Shown one piece after another: positions 43,738-51,471 of a DNA stretch of 64,000 nt. The translations under genes were made by a program, and so were the position numbers. The notes beneath the pieces are model-generated. The model saw only the letters and a list, made by a program, of their open reading frames with translations, did no database searches and was not told the DNA's origin. The stretch comes from Dactylosporangium siamense (GTDB lineage: Bacteria; Actinomycetota; Actinomycetes; Mycobacteriales; Micromonosporaceae), in NCBI RefSeq assembly GCF_016862795.1, contig NZ_BONQ01000154.1, forward strand, positions 1 to 64,000, given 5' to 3'. The number at the start of each line of letters is the position of its first letter. The first letter of the stretch is position 1.

Positions 43738-45630
43738 ATGGGCGCCTATCGCGACACGTACGAGCGCAGCCTCAGCGACCCCGACTGGTTCTGGCGCGAC
43801 GCCGCGGCCGGGGTCGACTGGGAGCGCATGCCGATGCGGGTGCTGGACCGCGACCGCCCGCCGTTCTACCGCTGGTTCCCCGACGCCGAGCTCAACACCT
43901 GCCACAACGCCCTCGACCGGCACGTGGCCGCCGGGCGCGGCGAGGACACCGCCCTCATCTACGACAGTCCGGTCACCGGGACGCTGCGCACGTACACCTT
44001 CCGCGAGCTGCGGGACGAGGTCGCCGTGTGCGCCGGAGCGCTGCGCCGGCTCGGCGTCGACCAGGGTGACCGGGTGGTCATCTACATGGCGATGGTGCCG
44101 GAGGCGATCATCACGATGCTCGCCTGTGCCCGGCTCGGCGCCGTGCACTCCGTCGTGTTCGGCGGGTTCGGGCCGAAGGAGCTCGCCGCCCGCATCGACG
44201 ACGCCCGGCCGAAGGTCGTCGTCGCCACCTCGTGCGGGATCGAGGGCAGCCGCGTCGTGGCCTACAAGCCGCTGCTGGACGCGGCGCTCGCCGAGGCCGC
44301 GCACCGGCCCGCGCACTGCGTGATCCTGCAACGCGGGCAGGCCCCGGGCGAGCTCGGCCCGGGCGACCTGACCTGGGACGACGCCCTCGCTGGTGCGCCC
44401 GAGGCGGCGTGTGTCCCGGTCGCCGCCACCGATCCGCTGTACATCCTCTACACGTCGGGCACCACCGGCCGGCCGAAGGGCATCGTGCGCGACAACGGCG
44501 GCCACGCCGTCGCCCTCGCCTGGTCGATGGCCAACGTGTACGCGACCGGACCCGGGGACGTGTTCTGGGCGGCGTCGGACGTCGGATGGGTCGTCGGCCA
44601 CTCGTACATCGTCTACGGGCCGCTGCTCGTCGGCGCCACGACCGTGCTGTACGAGGGCAAGCCCGTCGGCACCCCGGACGCCGGCGCGTTCTTCCGGGTC
44701 GTCGAGCAGCACGGGGTGACGGCGCTGTTCACGGCCCCGACCGCGATCCGCGCGATCCGCAAGGAGGACCCGGCCGGCACGCTCATCCGGAAGTACGACA
44801 CCGCGACCCTGCGGACCCTGTTCCTCGCCGGGGAACGCCTCGACCCGCAGACCTACGAGTGGGCCGGGCAGATCCTCGGCGTCCCCGTCGTCGACCACTG
44901 GTGGCAGACCGAGACCGGCTGGCCCGTCGCGGCGAACCTGCGCGGCCTGGAGCCGATGCCGACCAGGCCCGGGTCGCCGTCGGTGCCGGTGCCGGGCTTC
45001 GACGTGCGGATCCTGCAGCCCGACGGGACGCCCGCCCCGCCGGACGTCGACGGCGCGATCGTCATCGCCCTGCCGCTGCCGCCCGGCTGCCTGCCGACGC
45101 TGTGGCAGGACGACGAGCGGTTCGTCGCGTCGTACCTGTCCGCGTTCACCGGCACCTACCCCGACGGCGTCTATCTCACCGGCGACGGCGGCCGGTTCGA
45201 CGCCGACGGGTACCTCTACGTGATGGGCCGCACCGACGACGTCATCAACGTCGCCGGCCACCGCCTGTCCACGGGCTCCATGGAGGAGGTCCTCGCCGCC
45301 CACCCCGCCGTCGCCGAGTGCGCCGTGATCGGCGTCGACGACGACCTCAAAGGCCAGGTGCCGCGTGGTCTCGTGGTGCTGAAGGCGGGCGTCGACACCA
45401 CCCACGACGTCCTGGAGCGGGAGCTGGTGGCGCTGGTACGGCAGCGCATCGGCGCCGTGGCCTCGCTCCGCCGGGTGCAGGTCGTGCCGGCACTGCCCAA
45501 GACCCGCTCCGGCAAGATCCTGCGCAAGACCATGCGCGGCATCGCGGGCGGCGATGACCCGGCGGTCCCGTCCACGATCGAGGACGCGTCGGTGCTGGAC
45601 GCGCTGCGCCCGATATTGCGCTCACCCTGA
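43738..45630 (+). CDS. Acyl-CoA synthetase, propionyl-CoA synthetase (PrpE)-like
   Basis: 630 residues, AMP-forming. Activates a short-chain acid to its CoA thioester through an acyl-AMP. Motifs: YILYTSGTTGRPKGIV, SDVGWVVGHSYIVYGPL, VDHWWQTETGWPVAAN, YLTGDGGRFDADGYLYVMGR, and catalytic Lys in TRSGKILRK. TETGW in place of the acetyl-CoA synthetase TETGG, with the PLPPGCLPTLWQ region, points to PrpE-like enzymes over Acs. Third gene of its operon. Imperfect 15-bp repeats follow its stop. Confidence 0.9.
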   Translation: MGAYRDTYERSLSDPDWFWRDAAAGVDWERMPMRVLDRDRPPFYRWFPDAELNTCHNALDRHVAAGRGEDTALIYDSPVTGTLRTYTFRELRDEVAVCAGALRRLGVDQGDRVVIYMAMVPEAIITMLACARLGAVHSVVFGGFGPKELAARIDDARPKVVVATSCGIEGSRVVAYKPLLDAALAEAAHRPAHCVILQRGQAPGELGPGDLTWDDALAGAPEAACVPVAATDPLYILYTSGTTGRPKGIVRDNGGHAVALAWSMANVYATGPGDVFWAASDVGWVVGHSYIVYGPLLVGATTVLYEGKPVGTPDAGAFFRVVEQHGVTALFTAPTAIRAIRKEDPAGTLIRKYDTATLRTLFLAGERLDPQTYEWAGQILGVPVVDHWWQTETGWPVAANLRGLEPMPTRPGSPSVPVPGFDVRILQPDGTPAPPDVDGAIVIALPLPPGCLPTLWQDDERFVASYLSAFTGTYPDGVYLTGDGGRFDADGYLYVMGRTDDVINVAGHRLSTGSMEEVLAAHPAVAECAVIGVDDDLKGQVPRGLVVLKAGVDTTHDVLERELVALVRQRIGAVASLRRVQVVPALPKTRSGKILRKTMRGIAGGDDPAVPSTIEDASVLDALRPILRSP

Positions 45631-45632
45631 CC

Positions 45633-45662
45633 AGCGAGAACGCTGACAGCGAACACGCTGTG
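45633..45662 (+). repeat. 15-bp imperfect tandem repeat after the acyl-CoA synthetase stop
   Basis: AGCGAGAACGCTGAC (45633-45647) and AGCGAACACGCTGTG (45648-45662), followed by AGCGAAC. It starts two bases after the stop codon. Confidence 0.7.
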
Positions 45663-45697
45663 AGCGAACCGGACGAGCTTTTCGGCGGCGCCGCGCA

Positions 45698-45703
45698 TAC
45701 CGT
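45698..45703 (+). promoter_or_regulatory. -10 box TACCGT of clpP, leaderless
   Basis: TACCGT ends 7 bases before the ATG at 45710. Confidence 0.5.
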
Positions 45704-45709
45704 CGGACC

Positions 45710-46285
45710 ATGGCCGACACGCAGATCCCCTTCGACAGCGCCGTTTTCGACCGACTGCTCGCCAAGCGCATCATCGTCCTCGGCACCGAGGTCAACGACG
45801 AGAGCGCCAACCGCATCTGCGGGCAGCTGATCCTGCTCGCCGCCGAGGACCACGAGAAGGACATCAGTCTCTGGATCAACTCACCGGGCGGGGTCATCAG
45901 CGCCGGCCTGGCCATCTACGACACGATGCGGTTCGTGCCCAACGACGTGTCGACGGTCGTCATGGGCATGGCCGCGTCGATGGGACAGTTCCTGCTCAGC
46001 GCCGGCACCCCGGGCAAGCGCTACGCCCTGCCGCACTCGCGGGTCATGATGCACCAGCCGTCCGGCGGCATCGGCGGCACCGCCTCCGACATCGCGATCC
46101 AGGCCGAGCAGATGCTCTTCACGAAGAAGACCATGCAGCGGCTCATCTCCGAGCACACCGGCCAGACGTATGAGCAGATCGAGGAGGACTCCGACCGGGA
46201 CCGCTGGTTCACCGCGCAGGAGGCCGTCGACTACGGGTTCGTCGACAAGGTCGTCGCCGGCGCCGAGCAGCTGGCGGTTTCCTGA
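45710..46285 (+). CDS. clpP: ATP-dependent Clp protease proteolytic subunit
   Basis: 191 residues. Serine protease barrel subunit that degrades proteins unfolded by ClpX/ClpC ATPases. Catalytic triad Ser90 (MGMAASMGQFL), His115 (VMMHQPSGG) and Asp164 (DSDRDRWFT). A short N-terminus (MADTQIPFDSAVFDRLLAKR) with little propeptide. It is isolated, without a second clpP, clpX or tig next to it. It is therefore likely an additional ClpP paralog rather than the main clpP1P2 pair of actinobacteria, which is an inference from context. Confidence 0.93.
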   Translation: MADTQIPFDSAVFDRLLAKRIIVLGTEVNDESANRICGQLILLAAEDHEKDISLWINSPGGVISAGLAIYDTMRFVPNDVSTVVMGMAASMGQFLLSAGTPGKRYALPHSRVMMHQPSGGIGGTASDIAIQAEQMLFTKKTMQRLISEHTGQTYEQIEEDSDRDRWFTAQEAVDYGFVDKVVAGAEQLAVS

Positions 46286-46293
46286 TCGCGCAT

Positions 46294-46299
46294 TAAGCT
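46294..46299 (+). promoter_or_regulatory. -10 box TAAGCT, leaderless promoter
   Basis: TAAGCT ends 8 bases before the GTG at 46307, just after the clpP stop. Confidence 0.5.
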
Positions 46300-46306
46300 G
46301 CCGGGC

Positions 46307-47569
46307 GTGAGCATCGAACGTGAGGTCGCGCCCGGGCAGGTCGGCTTCGACGCGAAACGGCTGGCCGCGCTGGACAGCCACTTCGCCCGGTATGTCGAGG
46401 ACGGCCGGCTCGCCGGCTGGCAGCTCGTGATCAGCCGGGACGGCCGGGTCGCGCACGCCTCGACGTGCGGGCGGCGCGACCTGGAGGCCGGCCTGCCGGT
46501 CGAGCCCGACACCCTGTGGCGCGTCTACTCGATGACGAAGCCCATCACGTCGGTCGCCGCGATGATGCTCTGGGAGGAGGGCCGCTTCGAGCTGACCGAC
46601 CCGATCAGCCGGTGGCTGCCCGAGTTCGCCGCGCCGCAGGTGTATGACCGCGGCTCCGCCGGGCAGCCCTACACGGTGCCGGCCGCCGAACCGATCCGGG
46701 TCTGGCACCTGTTGACGCACACGTCGGGCCTCACGTACGGGTTCCTGCAGACCTCGGTCGTCGACGCGCTGTACCGCAAGGCCGGCTACGACGTCATGTC
46801 CAAGGCGGGCGTCGACCTGGCCCAGGCCTGCCGCGACTGGGCGGCGCTGCCGCTGCTCTTCCAGCCCGGCACCGGCTGGGGCTACGGCGTGTCCACCGAC
46901 GTGCTCGGCCGGCTCGTCGAGGTGGTGTCCGGCCAGTCACTCGGCGACTTCCTCCGCACCAGGATCTTCGAACCGCTCGGCATGACCGACACCCACTGGT
47001 GGGTCGACCCCGCCGGCGACGACGCGAAACGCCTCGCCGCGCTGTACGTGCCGAGCCCCGCCACCGGTTCCGGGGTGCAAGCCGGCGCAGCGGTCCGGTT
47101 CGACCCGATCGGCCAGCACGCGCTGCGGGAGCCGGACCTGCACTCCGGCGGCGGCGGCCTGATCTGCACCGCCGCGGACTACCACCGCTTCACGTCGATG
47201 CTGCTGCGCGAGGGCACTGCCGGCGCCGCCGGGGAGCGGCTGCTCAGCAGCCGCACGGTGCGGTTCATGACCCGCAACCACCTGCCCGGCGGCGTCGACC
47301 TGGACCGGCTGCAGACCGGTGGGTTCGCCGAGACCACGTTCGAGGGCATCGGCTTCGGGCTCGGCTTCGCCGTGGTCCGCGACCCGGTGCCGGCCCGGAC
47401 GCCGAGCACGCCCGGCTCGTACTACTGGGGCGGCGCGGCCAGCACGGCCTTCTGGGTCGACCCGGTCGAGCGGCTCACGGTCGCGTTCTACACCCAGCTG
47501 ATGCCGTCCAGCACCCACCCGATCCGGCCGCAGCTGCGCCAGCTGATCTACTCAGCACTCACCGACTGA
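46307..47569 (+). CDS. Beta-lactamase-family serine hydrolase
   Basis: 420 residues. The class C beta-lactamase/esterase fold: SxxK in RVYSMTKPITSVAAM, the YxN-like WGYGVSTDVLGRLVEVVSG, LLTHTSGLTYG, and a C-terminal GGAASTAFWVDP in place of the KTG box. No signal peptide, so an intracellular esterase or peptidase is likelier than a true beta-lactamase. The start is the GTG at 46307, set by the TAAGCT box. A 16-bp tandem repeat spans its stop codon. Convergent with the lipoprotein gene. Confidence 0.88.
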   Translation: MSIEREVAPGQVGFDAKRLAALDSHFARYVEDGRLAGWQLVISRDGRVAHASTCGRRDLEAGLPVEPDTLWRVYSMTKPITSVAAMMLWEEGRFELTDPISRWLPEFAAPQVYDRGSAGQPYTVPAAEPIRVWHLLTHTSGLTYGFLQTSVVDALYRKAGYDVMSKAGVDLAQACRDWAALPLLFQPGTGWGYGVSTDVLGRLVEVVSGQSLGDFLRTRIFEPLGMTDTHWWVDPAGDDAKRLAALYVPSPATGSGVQAGAAVRFDPIGQHALREPDLHSGGGGLICTAADYHRFTSMLLREGTAGAAGERLLSSRTVRFMTRNHLPGGVDLDRLQTGGFAETTFEGIGFGLGFAVVRDPVPARTPSTPGSYYWGGAASTAFWVDPVERLTVAFYTQLMPSSTHPIRPQLRQLIYSALTD

Positions 47570-47597
47570 CCAGCGCACCGACTGACCAGCTCACCGA
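47560..47597. repeat. 16-bp tandem repeat across two convergent gene ends
   Basis: CACCGACTGACCAGCG (47560-47575) and CACCGACTGACCAGCT (47576-47591) plus a partial CACCGA. It spans the stop codon of the serine hydrolase and reaches the stop of the lipoprotein gene on the other strand. Confidence 0.85.
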
Positions 47598-48313
47598 TTG
47601 AAGCTCAGGTCCCCGCCGCCGGTGGCCACGTGGACCTTGTGCAGTGAGGCGGCGTCGGACTGCACGGTGCCGGTCTGCGTGCCACCGTCGAGCTCGGCGG
47701 CGACCGCGTAGCCGTCCTTCGTCAGGGTCAGCTTCACGTCGCCGCCGCCGCTGTCGACATCGATCCGGTCCGGGGCCTGCGTCACGGCGAGGTCGACGGC
47801 GCCGCCGCCGGTGCGGGCGGTCAGCTCCGGCGGGGCGAGGCCGGCGCCGGTCAGCGCGCCGCCGTCGGTGGACACGTCGATGAGGCCGGTCAGGCCGGTC
47901 AGCGCGATCGTGCCGCCGGCGCTGTCCAGGCGCACGGTCAGCGTGGAGGGGATCTCCACCGTGTACGCGATCGAGCAGTCACCGCTCTTGCAGCCGGTCG
48001 AGGTCAGGACCAGCTCACCACCGTCGACGCTCTGCTTGCGGCCGGGCTTGTCGGCCTTGAAGGTCGACGTCTCGGTCACCTTGATCGTCGGGCCGGCGCC
48101 GACCTTGACCGTGATCGCGCCGCCGGCGCTGTCGACCTCGACCACGCTGACGTCGTCCTTGACCTCGAACGTGTTGGTGGCGGTCTGCGAGCTGCCGTTA
48201 CCCTTTCCGGCACCGTCGTCGCTCGACGGCGTGTCGGAGCCGCAGCCGGCGAGGGCCGGCGATGCCGCGAGGGTCAGCAGGGCGGTGAGCGTCAGGATCC
48301 GCGGTGACTTCAC
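47591..48313 (-). CDS. Lipoprotein with DUF4097-like beta-helical domain
   Basis: 240 residues. The signal peptide ends at a lipobox (LAASPALAGC), so it is lipid-anchored outside. The rest is a repetitive beta structure with strand motifs VVEVDSAGGAITVKVGAG, VRLDSAGGTIALTGLTG, IDVDSGGGDVKLTLTK and KVHVATGGGDLSFNR, typical of the DUF4097 (putative adhesin) fold. Cys in STGCKSGDC may form a disulfide. Function unknown. The GTG at 48313 gives the best signal peptide. Divergent from the methyltransferase gene. Confidence 0.83.
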   Translation of the reverse strand: MKSPRILTLTALLTLAASPALAGCGSDTPSSDDGAGKGNGSSQTATNTFEVKDDVSVVEVDSAGGAITVKVGAGPTIKVTETSTFKADKPGRKQSVDGGELVLTSTGCKSGDCSIAYTVEIPSTLTVRLDSAGGTIALTGLTGLIDVSTDGGALTGAGLAPPELTARTGGGAVDLAVTQAPDRIDVDSGGGDVKLTLTKDGYAVAAELDGGTQTGTVQSDAASLHKVHVATGGGDLSFNR

Positions 48314-48365
48314 GGAGGTCAGCTTCGCACGCGCCACAGCGGCCACTTCGACAGGGGCGACTCGG

Positions 48366-48371
48366 TACGCT
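48366..48371 (+). promoter_or_regulatory. -10 box TACGCT, leaderless promoter
   Basis: TACGCT ends 7 bases before the ATG at 48378 in the 64-base divergent gap to the lipoprotein gene. Confidence 0.55.
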
Positions 48372-48377
48372 CGCCGG

Positions 48378-48932
48378 ATGAACCTTGTCGATGCCGCGTA
48401 CGACCGCGCCGGGGCCAGTGACTTCCCGATGTCCTGCGAGCGTCCCGTCGGCCAGTTGCTGGCGGCCCTCGCGGCGGGCGTGCGACCCGGCGGGAACATC
48501 CTGGAGCTCGGCACCGGCGCCGGGGTCGGCGTCGCCTGGCTGGTCAGCGGGCTCGGCGAGCGCACCGACGTGACCGTGACCTCGATCGAGCTCGACCCCG
48601 AGCGGGCCGCGGTCGCGGCGAAGGAGACCTGGCCGTCCTATGTGGACCTGCGGGTCGCCGACGCCCTGACCTTCCTGGCCACCGCCGCCGGCGCGTTCGA
48701 CCTGATCTTCGCCGACGCCCAGGGCGGCAAGAGCGAAGGGCTGGACCTGACGATCGCCGCGCTGCGGCCGCGGGGCATCCTCGTCGTCGACGACATGCGG
48801 ACCGTCGAGGACTGGCCCGAGGAGTTCAAGGTCCGCCAGGACGGGGTCCGCCGGACCCTCGTCGAGCACCCGCACCTCGTCTCCGTCGAGCTCGACCACG
48901 GCTCGGGAATGGTGCTGAGCACGCATCGTTGA
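48378..48932 (+). CDS. Class I SAM-dependent methyltransferase, O-methyltransferase-like
   Basis: 184 residues. SAM-binding motif I is ILELGTGAGVGVAWLVSGL, motif II VTSIELDPERAAVA, and the acidic loop is FDLIFADAQGGKSEG, followed by ILVVDDMRTVEDWPEEF. The overall shape matches small class I methyltransferases of the family-3 O-methyltransferase type. The substrate is unknown. The start at 48378 is set by the TACGCT box 7 bases upstream. Confidence 0.85.
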   Translation: MNLVDAAYDRAGASDFPMSCERPVGQLLAALAAGVRPGGNILELGTGAGVGVAWLVSGLGERTDVTVTSIELDPERAAVAAKETWPSYVDLRVADALTFLATAAGAFDLIFADAQGGKSEGLDLTIAALRPRGILVVDDMRTVEDWPEEFKVRQDGVRRTLVEHPHLVSVELDHGSGMVLSTHR

Positions 48933-49011
48933 CGCCCTGGGGTGACGCCGTTTGCGCTGGTGGGGCACGGGTACACGGATGGCTGTCAAGCCCCGTTCGT
49001 GAGGAGATCCG

Positions 49012-49512
49012 ATGTCCACCGACGCCATAGTCGTGCTCAAGGAAGACCACAAGACCGTCAAGCGGCTGTTCAAGGAGTTCCAGGGCGCCGAGGACGGACC
49101 GGCGGCGACGAAGGCGCGGATCGTCAAGGAGATCCTGACCGAGCTGACCGTGCACACGTACCTCGAGAACGAGGTCATGTACCCGGAGGTCCGGCGTCTC
49201 CTGCCGGACCTCGACGACGACATCCTCGAGTCCTACGAGGAACACCACGTCGCCGACGTGCTGTGCATGGAGCTCGCCACGATGACCCCGGACGACGAGC
49301 ACTTCGACGCGAAGGTCACCGTCCTCATCGAGAGCGTCTCGCACCACATCGACGAGGAGGAGCAGGAGTGGTTCCCGAAGGTCCGTGACGGCCTCAGCCG
49401 CACCCAACTGCAGGAGATCGGCGCCCGGATGCAGGAGCTGCGCCCGGACGCGCCGACGACCCCGACCGAGCCGAAGGCCCTGAAGAAGGCCCTCGACGCG
49501 ATCCGTGCCTGA
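49012..49512 (+). CDS. Hemerythrin HHE domain protein
   Basis: 166 residues. A four-helix bundle with the diiron ligand pattern of hemerythrins: LKEDHKTVKRLFKEF, LTVHTYLENEVMYPEV, YEEHHVADVL and VSHHIDEEEQEWFPKV. It may bind oxygen or nitric oxide or act in redox stress; family members vary. A Pro/Thr-rich tail ends ALKKALDAIRA. GAGGAG precedes the ATG. A stem overlaps its stop codon. Confidence 0.92.
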   Translation: MSTDAIVVLKEDHKTVKRLFKEFQGAEDGPAATKARIVKEILTELTVHTYLENEVMYPEVRRLLPDLDDDILESYEEHHVADVLCMELATMTPDDEHFDAKVTVLIESVSHHIDEEEQEWFPKVRDGLSRTQLQEIGARMQELRPDAPTTPTEPKALKKALDAIRA

Positions 49513-49522
49513 CTGCTCAGGC
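49507..49522 (+). terminator. Possible terminator stem at the hemerythrin gene stop
   Basis: GCCTGA-CTGC-TCAGGC is a perfect 6-bp stem with a 4-base loop that includes the stop codon. It has no T-tract, so termination is uncertain. Confidence 0.3.
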
Positions 49523-49592
49523 CGGCCGGAGGCACCAACGGCCCGGGCGGGGTCATCCGACCGAAGGAAGCGCCGGGGCCGGGGTGTGCCGG

Positions 49593-49598
49593 TACCGT
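49593..49598 (+). promoter_or_regulatory. -10 box TACCGT, leaderless promoter
   Basis: TACCGT ends 9 bases before the ATG at 49607, one base further than most examples here. Confidence 0.4.
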
Positions 49599-49606
49599 CG
49601 AAGTCG

Positions 49607-50071
49607 ATGAACGCCGTGGTGCTTGCCCTGCACGGGTTGCTTGTGGAAGGGACCGTCGAGACCGTCGAACCGGTCCTCGCCGGTTGCCTCGTCGCCGCGG
49701 CGCCGCGGCTGGTGCTGGACGTGTCCCAGGTCACGGTCTGCGACACCGCCGGTGCGGCCCTGCTCGTGCGGGTCGCGACGCTCGCCTGGCAGCGGGGTGG
49801 TGAGCTGCGGCTCGCCGCCCCGTCACCCGCGATCCGGTCCTGGGCGCAGGTCGCGACCGGGATGGACACGATCGCGGCCTTCGCCACGGTCGAGGGTGCC
49901 GTCGAGGCCGACCCGCGCGACCTGCTCACCGGCGGGGCGTTGCCGGGCGGGAACCCGCCGGCGGCGTGCGTCGACGAGCCCGCCTACCCGCAGCGCCGCC
50001 GGCCCCGCTGGCGGGTCAACCCTTCGGCCCGCGGACGATCACGCCGAGGTCCCGCATCACCGCGTCGGTGA
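49607..50071 (+). CDS. STAS domain protein
   Basis: 154 residues. Residues 1-105 form a STAS (anti-sigma-factor-antagonist-like) domain: RLVLDVSQVTVCDTAGAALL followed by VRVATLAWQRGGELRLAAPS. In true antagonists a Ser in DSSG-type motifs is phosphorylated; here the motif reads CDTAGAAL, with Thr at about that place. The last 45 residues are Pro/Arg-rich (QRRRPRWRVNPSARGRSRRG). The 3' end overlaps the convergent pentapeptide gene by 56 bases. Partner kinase not in the window. Confidence 0.8.
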   Translation: MNAVVLALHGLLVEGTVETVEPVLAGCLVAAAPRLVLDVSQVTVCDTAGAALLVRVATLAWQRGGELRLAAPSPAIRSWAQVATGMDTIAAFATVEGAVEADPRDLLTGGALPGGNPPAACVDEPAYPQRRRPRWRVNPSARGRSRRGPASPRR

Positions 50072-50684
50072 GCCCGGGCAGCTGCGCCGGCTCGATGGTC
50101 ACGCCGCGCAGGCTGCTGACGCCGCTGACCTCCGACAGCTGGTTGCCGCGCAGGTCGGCGCCGCGCAGGTCGCAGCTCTCGAACGACATCTGCCGCAGCC
50201 GGCATCCGGACATTGCCGCCTGCGGCAGGACGCAGTCCCGGAAGACGGTGTTGACCAGGACACAACCGACGAAACCCGTCGGACCGACGGTCGTGATGTC
50301 GTCGAGGGTCGCGGCGTCCAGCCGGCACCCCTCGAAGAGCACGTCGCCGAGGCGCGACTCGGCCAGGTGGGCCCAGGTGAGCTTGCAGTTGACGAAGTGG
50401 ACCCGTTCGAGGGTCAGCCCGGTCAGCCGGGCCGCGGAGAAGTCGACCTTCTCGAAGCGGCAGCCGGTGACCGTCACGTCCTCCCACACGACCCCATTGA
50501 GGTCGAGGTTCTCCAGGTGGGAGCGGCGCAGCCGGGCGTCGATGAGGGTGGTGCGGATGGCGCGGCCGGTCTGCACGTGGGCGTCGTTGAGGTTGCCGCC
50601 CCACGGCGCGCTGACCGGCTCGAGCTCACCCTGGTCGATGACGGGGAGATCGATGTCGAGTTCATGCACGGTGCGCAGTGCCAC
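50016..50684 (-). CDS. Pentapeptide-repeat protein
   Basis: 222 residues. From about residue 40 to 185 there are A(D/N)Lxx-type pentapeptides: ARLRRSHLENLDLNGVVWED, CRFEKVDFSAARLTGLTLER, CDLRGADLRGNQL, which form a right-handed quadrilateral beta helix. Some such proteins mimic DNA and protect gyrase (Qnr, MfpA); others have structural roles, and sequence cannot tell. The GTG at 50684 is set by TACGGT 8 bases upstream. A shorter GTG at 50669 also exists. Divergent from a TetR gene. Confidence 0.87.
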   Translation of the reverse strand: MALRTVHELDIDLPVIDQGELEPVSAPWGGNLNDAHVQTGRAIRTTLIDARLRRSHLENLDLNGVVWEDVTVTGCRFEKVDFSAARLTGLTLERVHFVNCKLTWAHLAESRLGDVLFEGCRLDAATLDDITTVGPTGFVGCVLVNTVFRDCVLPQAAMSGCRLRQMSFESCDLRGADLRGNQLSEVSGVSSLRGVTIEPAQLPGLTDAVMRDLGVIVRGPKG

Positions 50685-50691
50685 GCAGCTC

Positions 50692-50697
50692 ACCGTA
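50692..50697 (-). promoter_or_regulatory. -10 box TACGGT of the pentapeptide gene
   Basis: On the minus strand TACGGT ends 8 bases before the GTG at 50684. It is only six bases from the -10 box of the divergent TetR gene. Confidence 0.5.
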
Positions 50698-50703
50698 CAC
50701 ACG

Positions 50704-50709
50704 TAGGCT
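50704..50709 (+). promoter_or_regulatory. -10 box TAGGCT of the TetR gene
   Basis: TAGGCT ends 9 bases before the ATG at 50718. The two divergent -10 boxes are so close that RNA polymerase could hardly occupy both at once. Confidence 0.45.
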
Positions 50710-50717
50710 GATGCGTC

Positions 50718-51365
50718 ATGAGTGATACGGCGGCGGTCGGGCAGCGGCGGGTCGACGGGCGCACACTGCGGGCCGAGCGCACCCGCCGGGCCATCGTCGA
50801 TGCCCATCTCGCGCTGCTGGAAGAGGGCGACCTCAAGCCGACGGCGGAGCGGATCGCCGAGCGCGCCGGGGTCTCACTGCGGGCGCTGTGGACGAACTTC
50901 AAGGACATGGAGCGGCTCTTCGCCGCCGCCGGCGCCAGGCTGATGGAGCGGCAGCTCGCCGAGCACCGCCCCGTGCCGCCGGACCTGCCGTTGCCGCAGC
51001 GGATCGAGGTGTACTGCGAGCAGCGCGCCCGGCTGCTCGAGCTCATCGCACCGGCGGCCCGCGCGGCCCGGCTGCGGGAGCCGTTCTCCGCAGCGCTGCG
51101 GCACAACCGGACCTGGTATGTCACGAACGCCCGCGAGGAGCTCGAGAAGCTCTTCGCCGACGAGCTGGACGGCGTCGGCGGTGACGCCACGCGGGAGGCG
51201 AGCCTGCACGCGCTCACGGTGGCCACGACGTTCGCGTCCTGGTCGATGCTGCGCGACGAGCTGCACCTCGACGTCCCCGCCGCGACGGCCGTGCTGCGCC
51301 GCGCGGTGACCGCGCTGCTACACCCTGCTGCGGACCCTGAGGACACGGCGGACACCGGACCATAA
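50718..51365 (+). CDS. TetR family transcriptional regulator
   Basis: 215 residues. The HTH is LKPTAERIAERAGVSLRALW followed by TNFKDMERLFAAAGARLMER, a TetR motif with Trp where Tyr/Phe is common. The ligand domain is unassigned. It diverges from the pentapeptide-repeat gene with nearly abutting -10 boxes, so it is a plausible regulator of that gene. Confidence 0.88.
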   Translation: MSDTAAVGQRRVDGRTLRAERTRRAIVDAHLALLEEGDLKPTAERIAERAGVSLRALWTNFKDMERLFAAAGARLMERQLAEHRPVPPDLPLPQRIEVYCEQRARLLELIAPAARAARLREPFSAALRHNRTWYVTNAREELEKLFADELDGVGGDATREASLHALTVATTFASWSMLRDELHLDVPAATAVLRRAVTALLHPAADPEDTADTGP

Positions 51366-51471
51366 GTTTCGCTTAGATCATCGTGAAATCGGCGCCCTTG
51401 GTTGGGAAAGGCGGCCACCGGACTCATAGGCTTCGGTGCGGTTGAGTCGTCTGTGCCTCAGGAGGCAGCTG

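Noticed and set aside
46307-47569. Calling the serine hydrolase a beta-lactamase resistance gene
   Set aside because: It lacks a signal peptide and the KTG box, so resistance is not supported.
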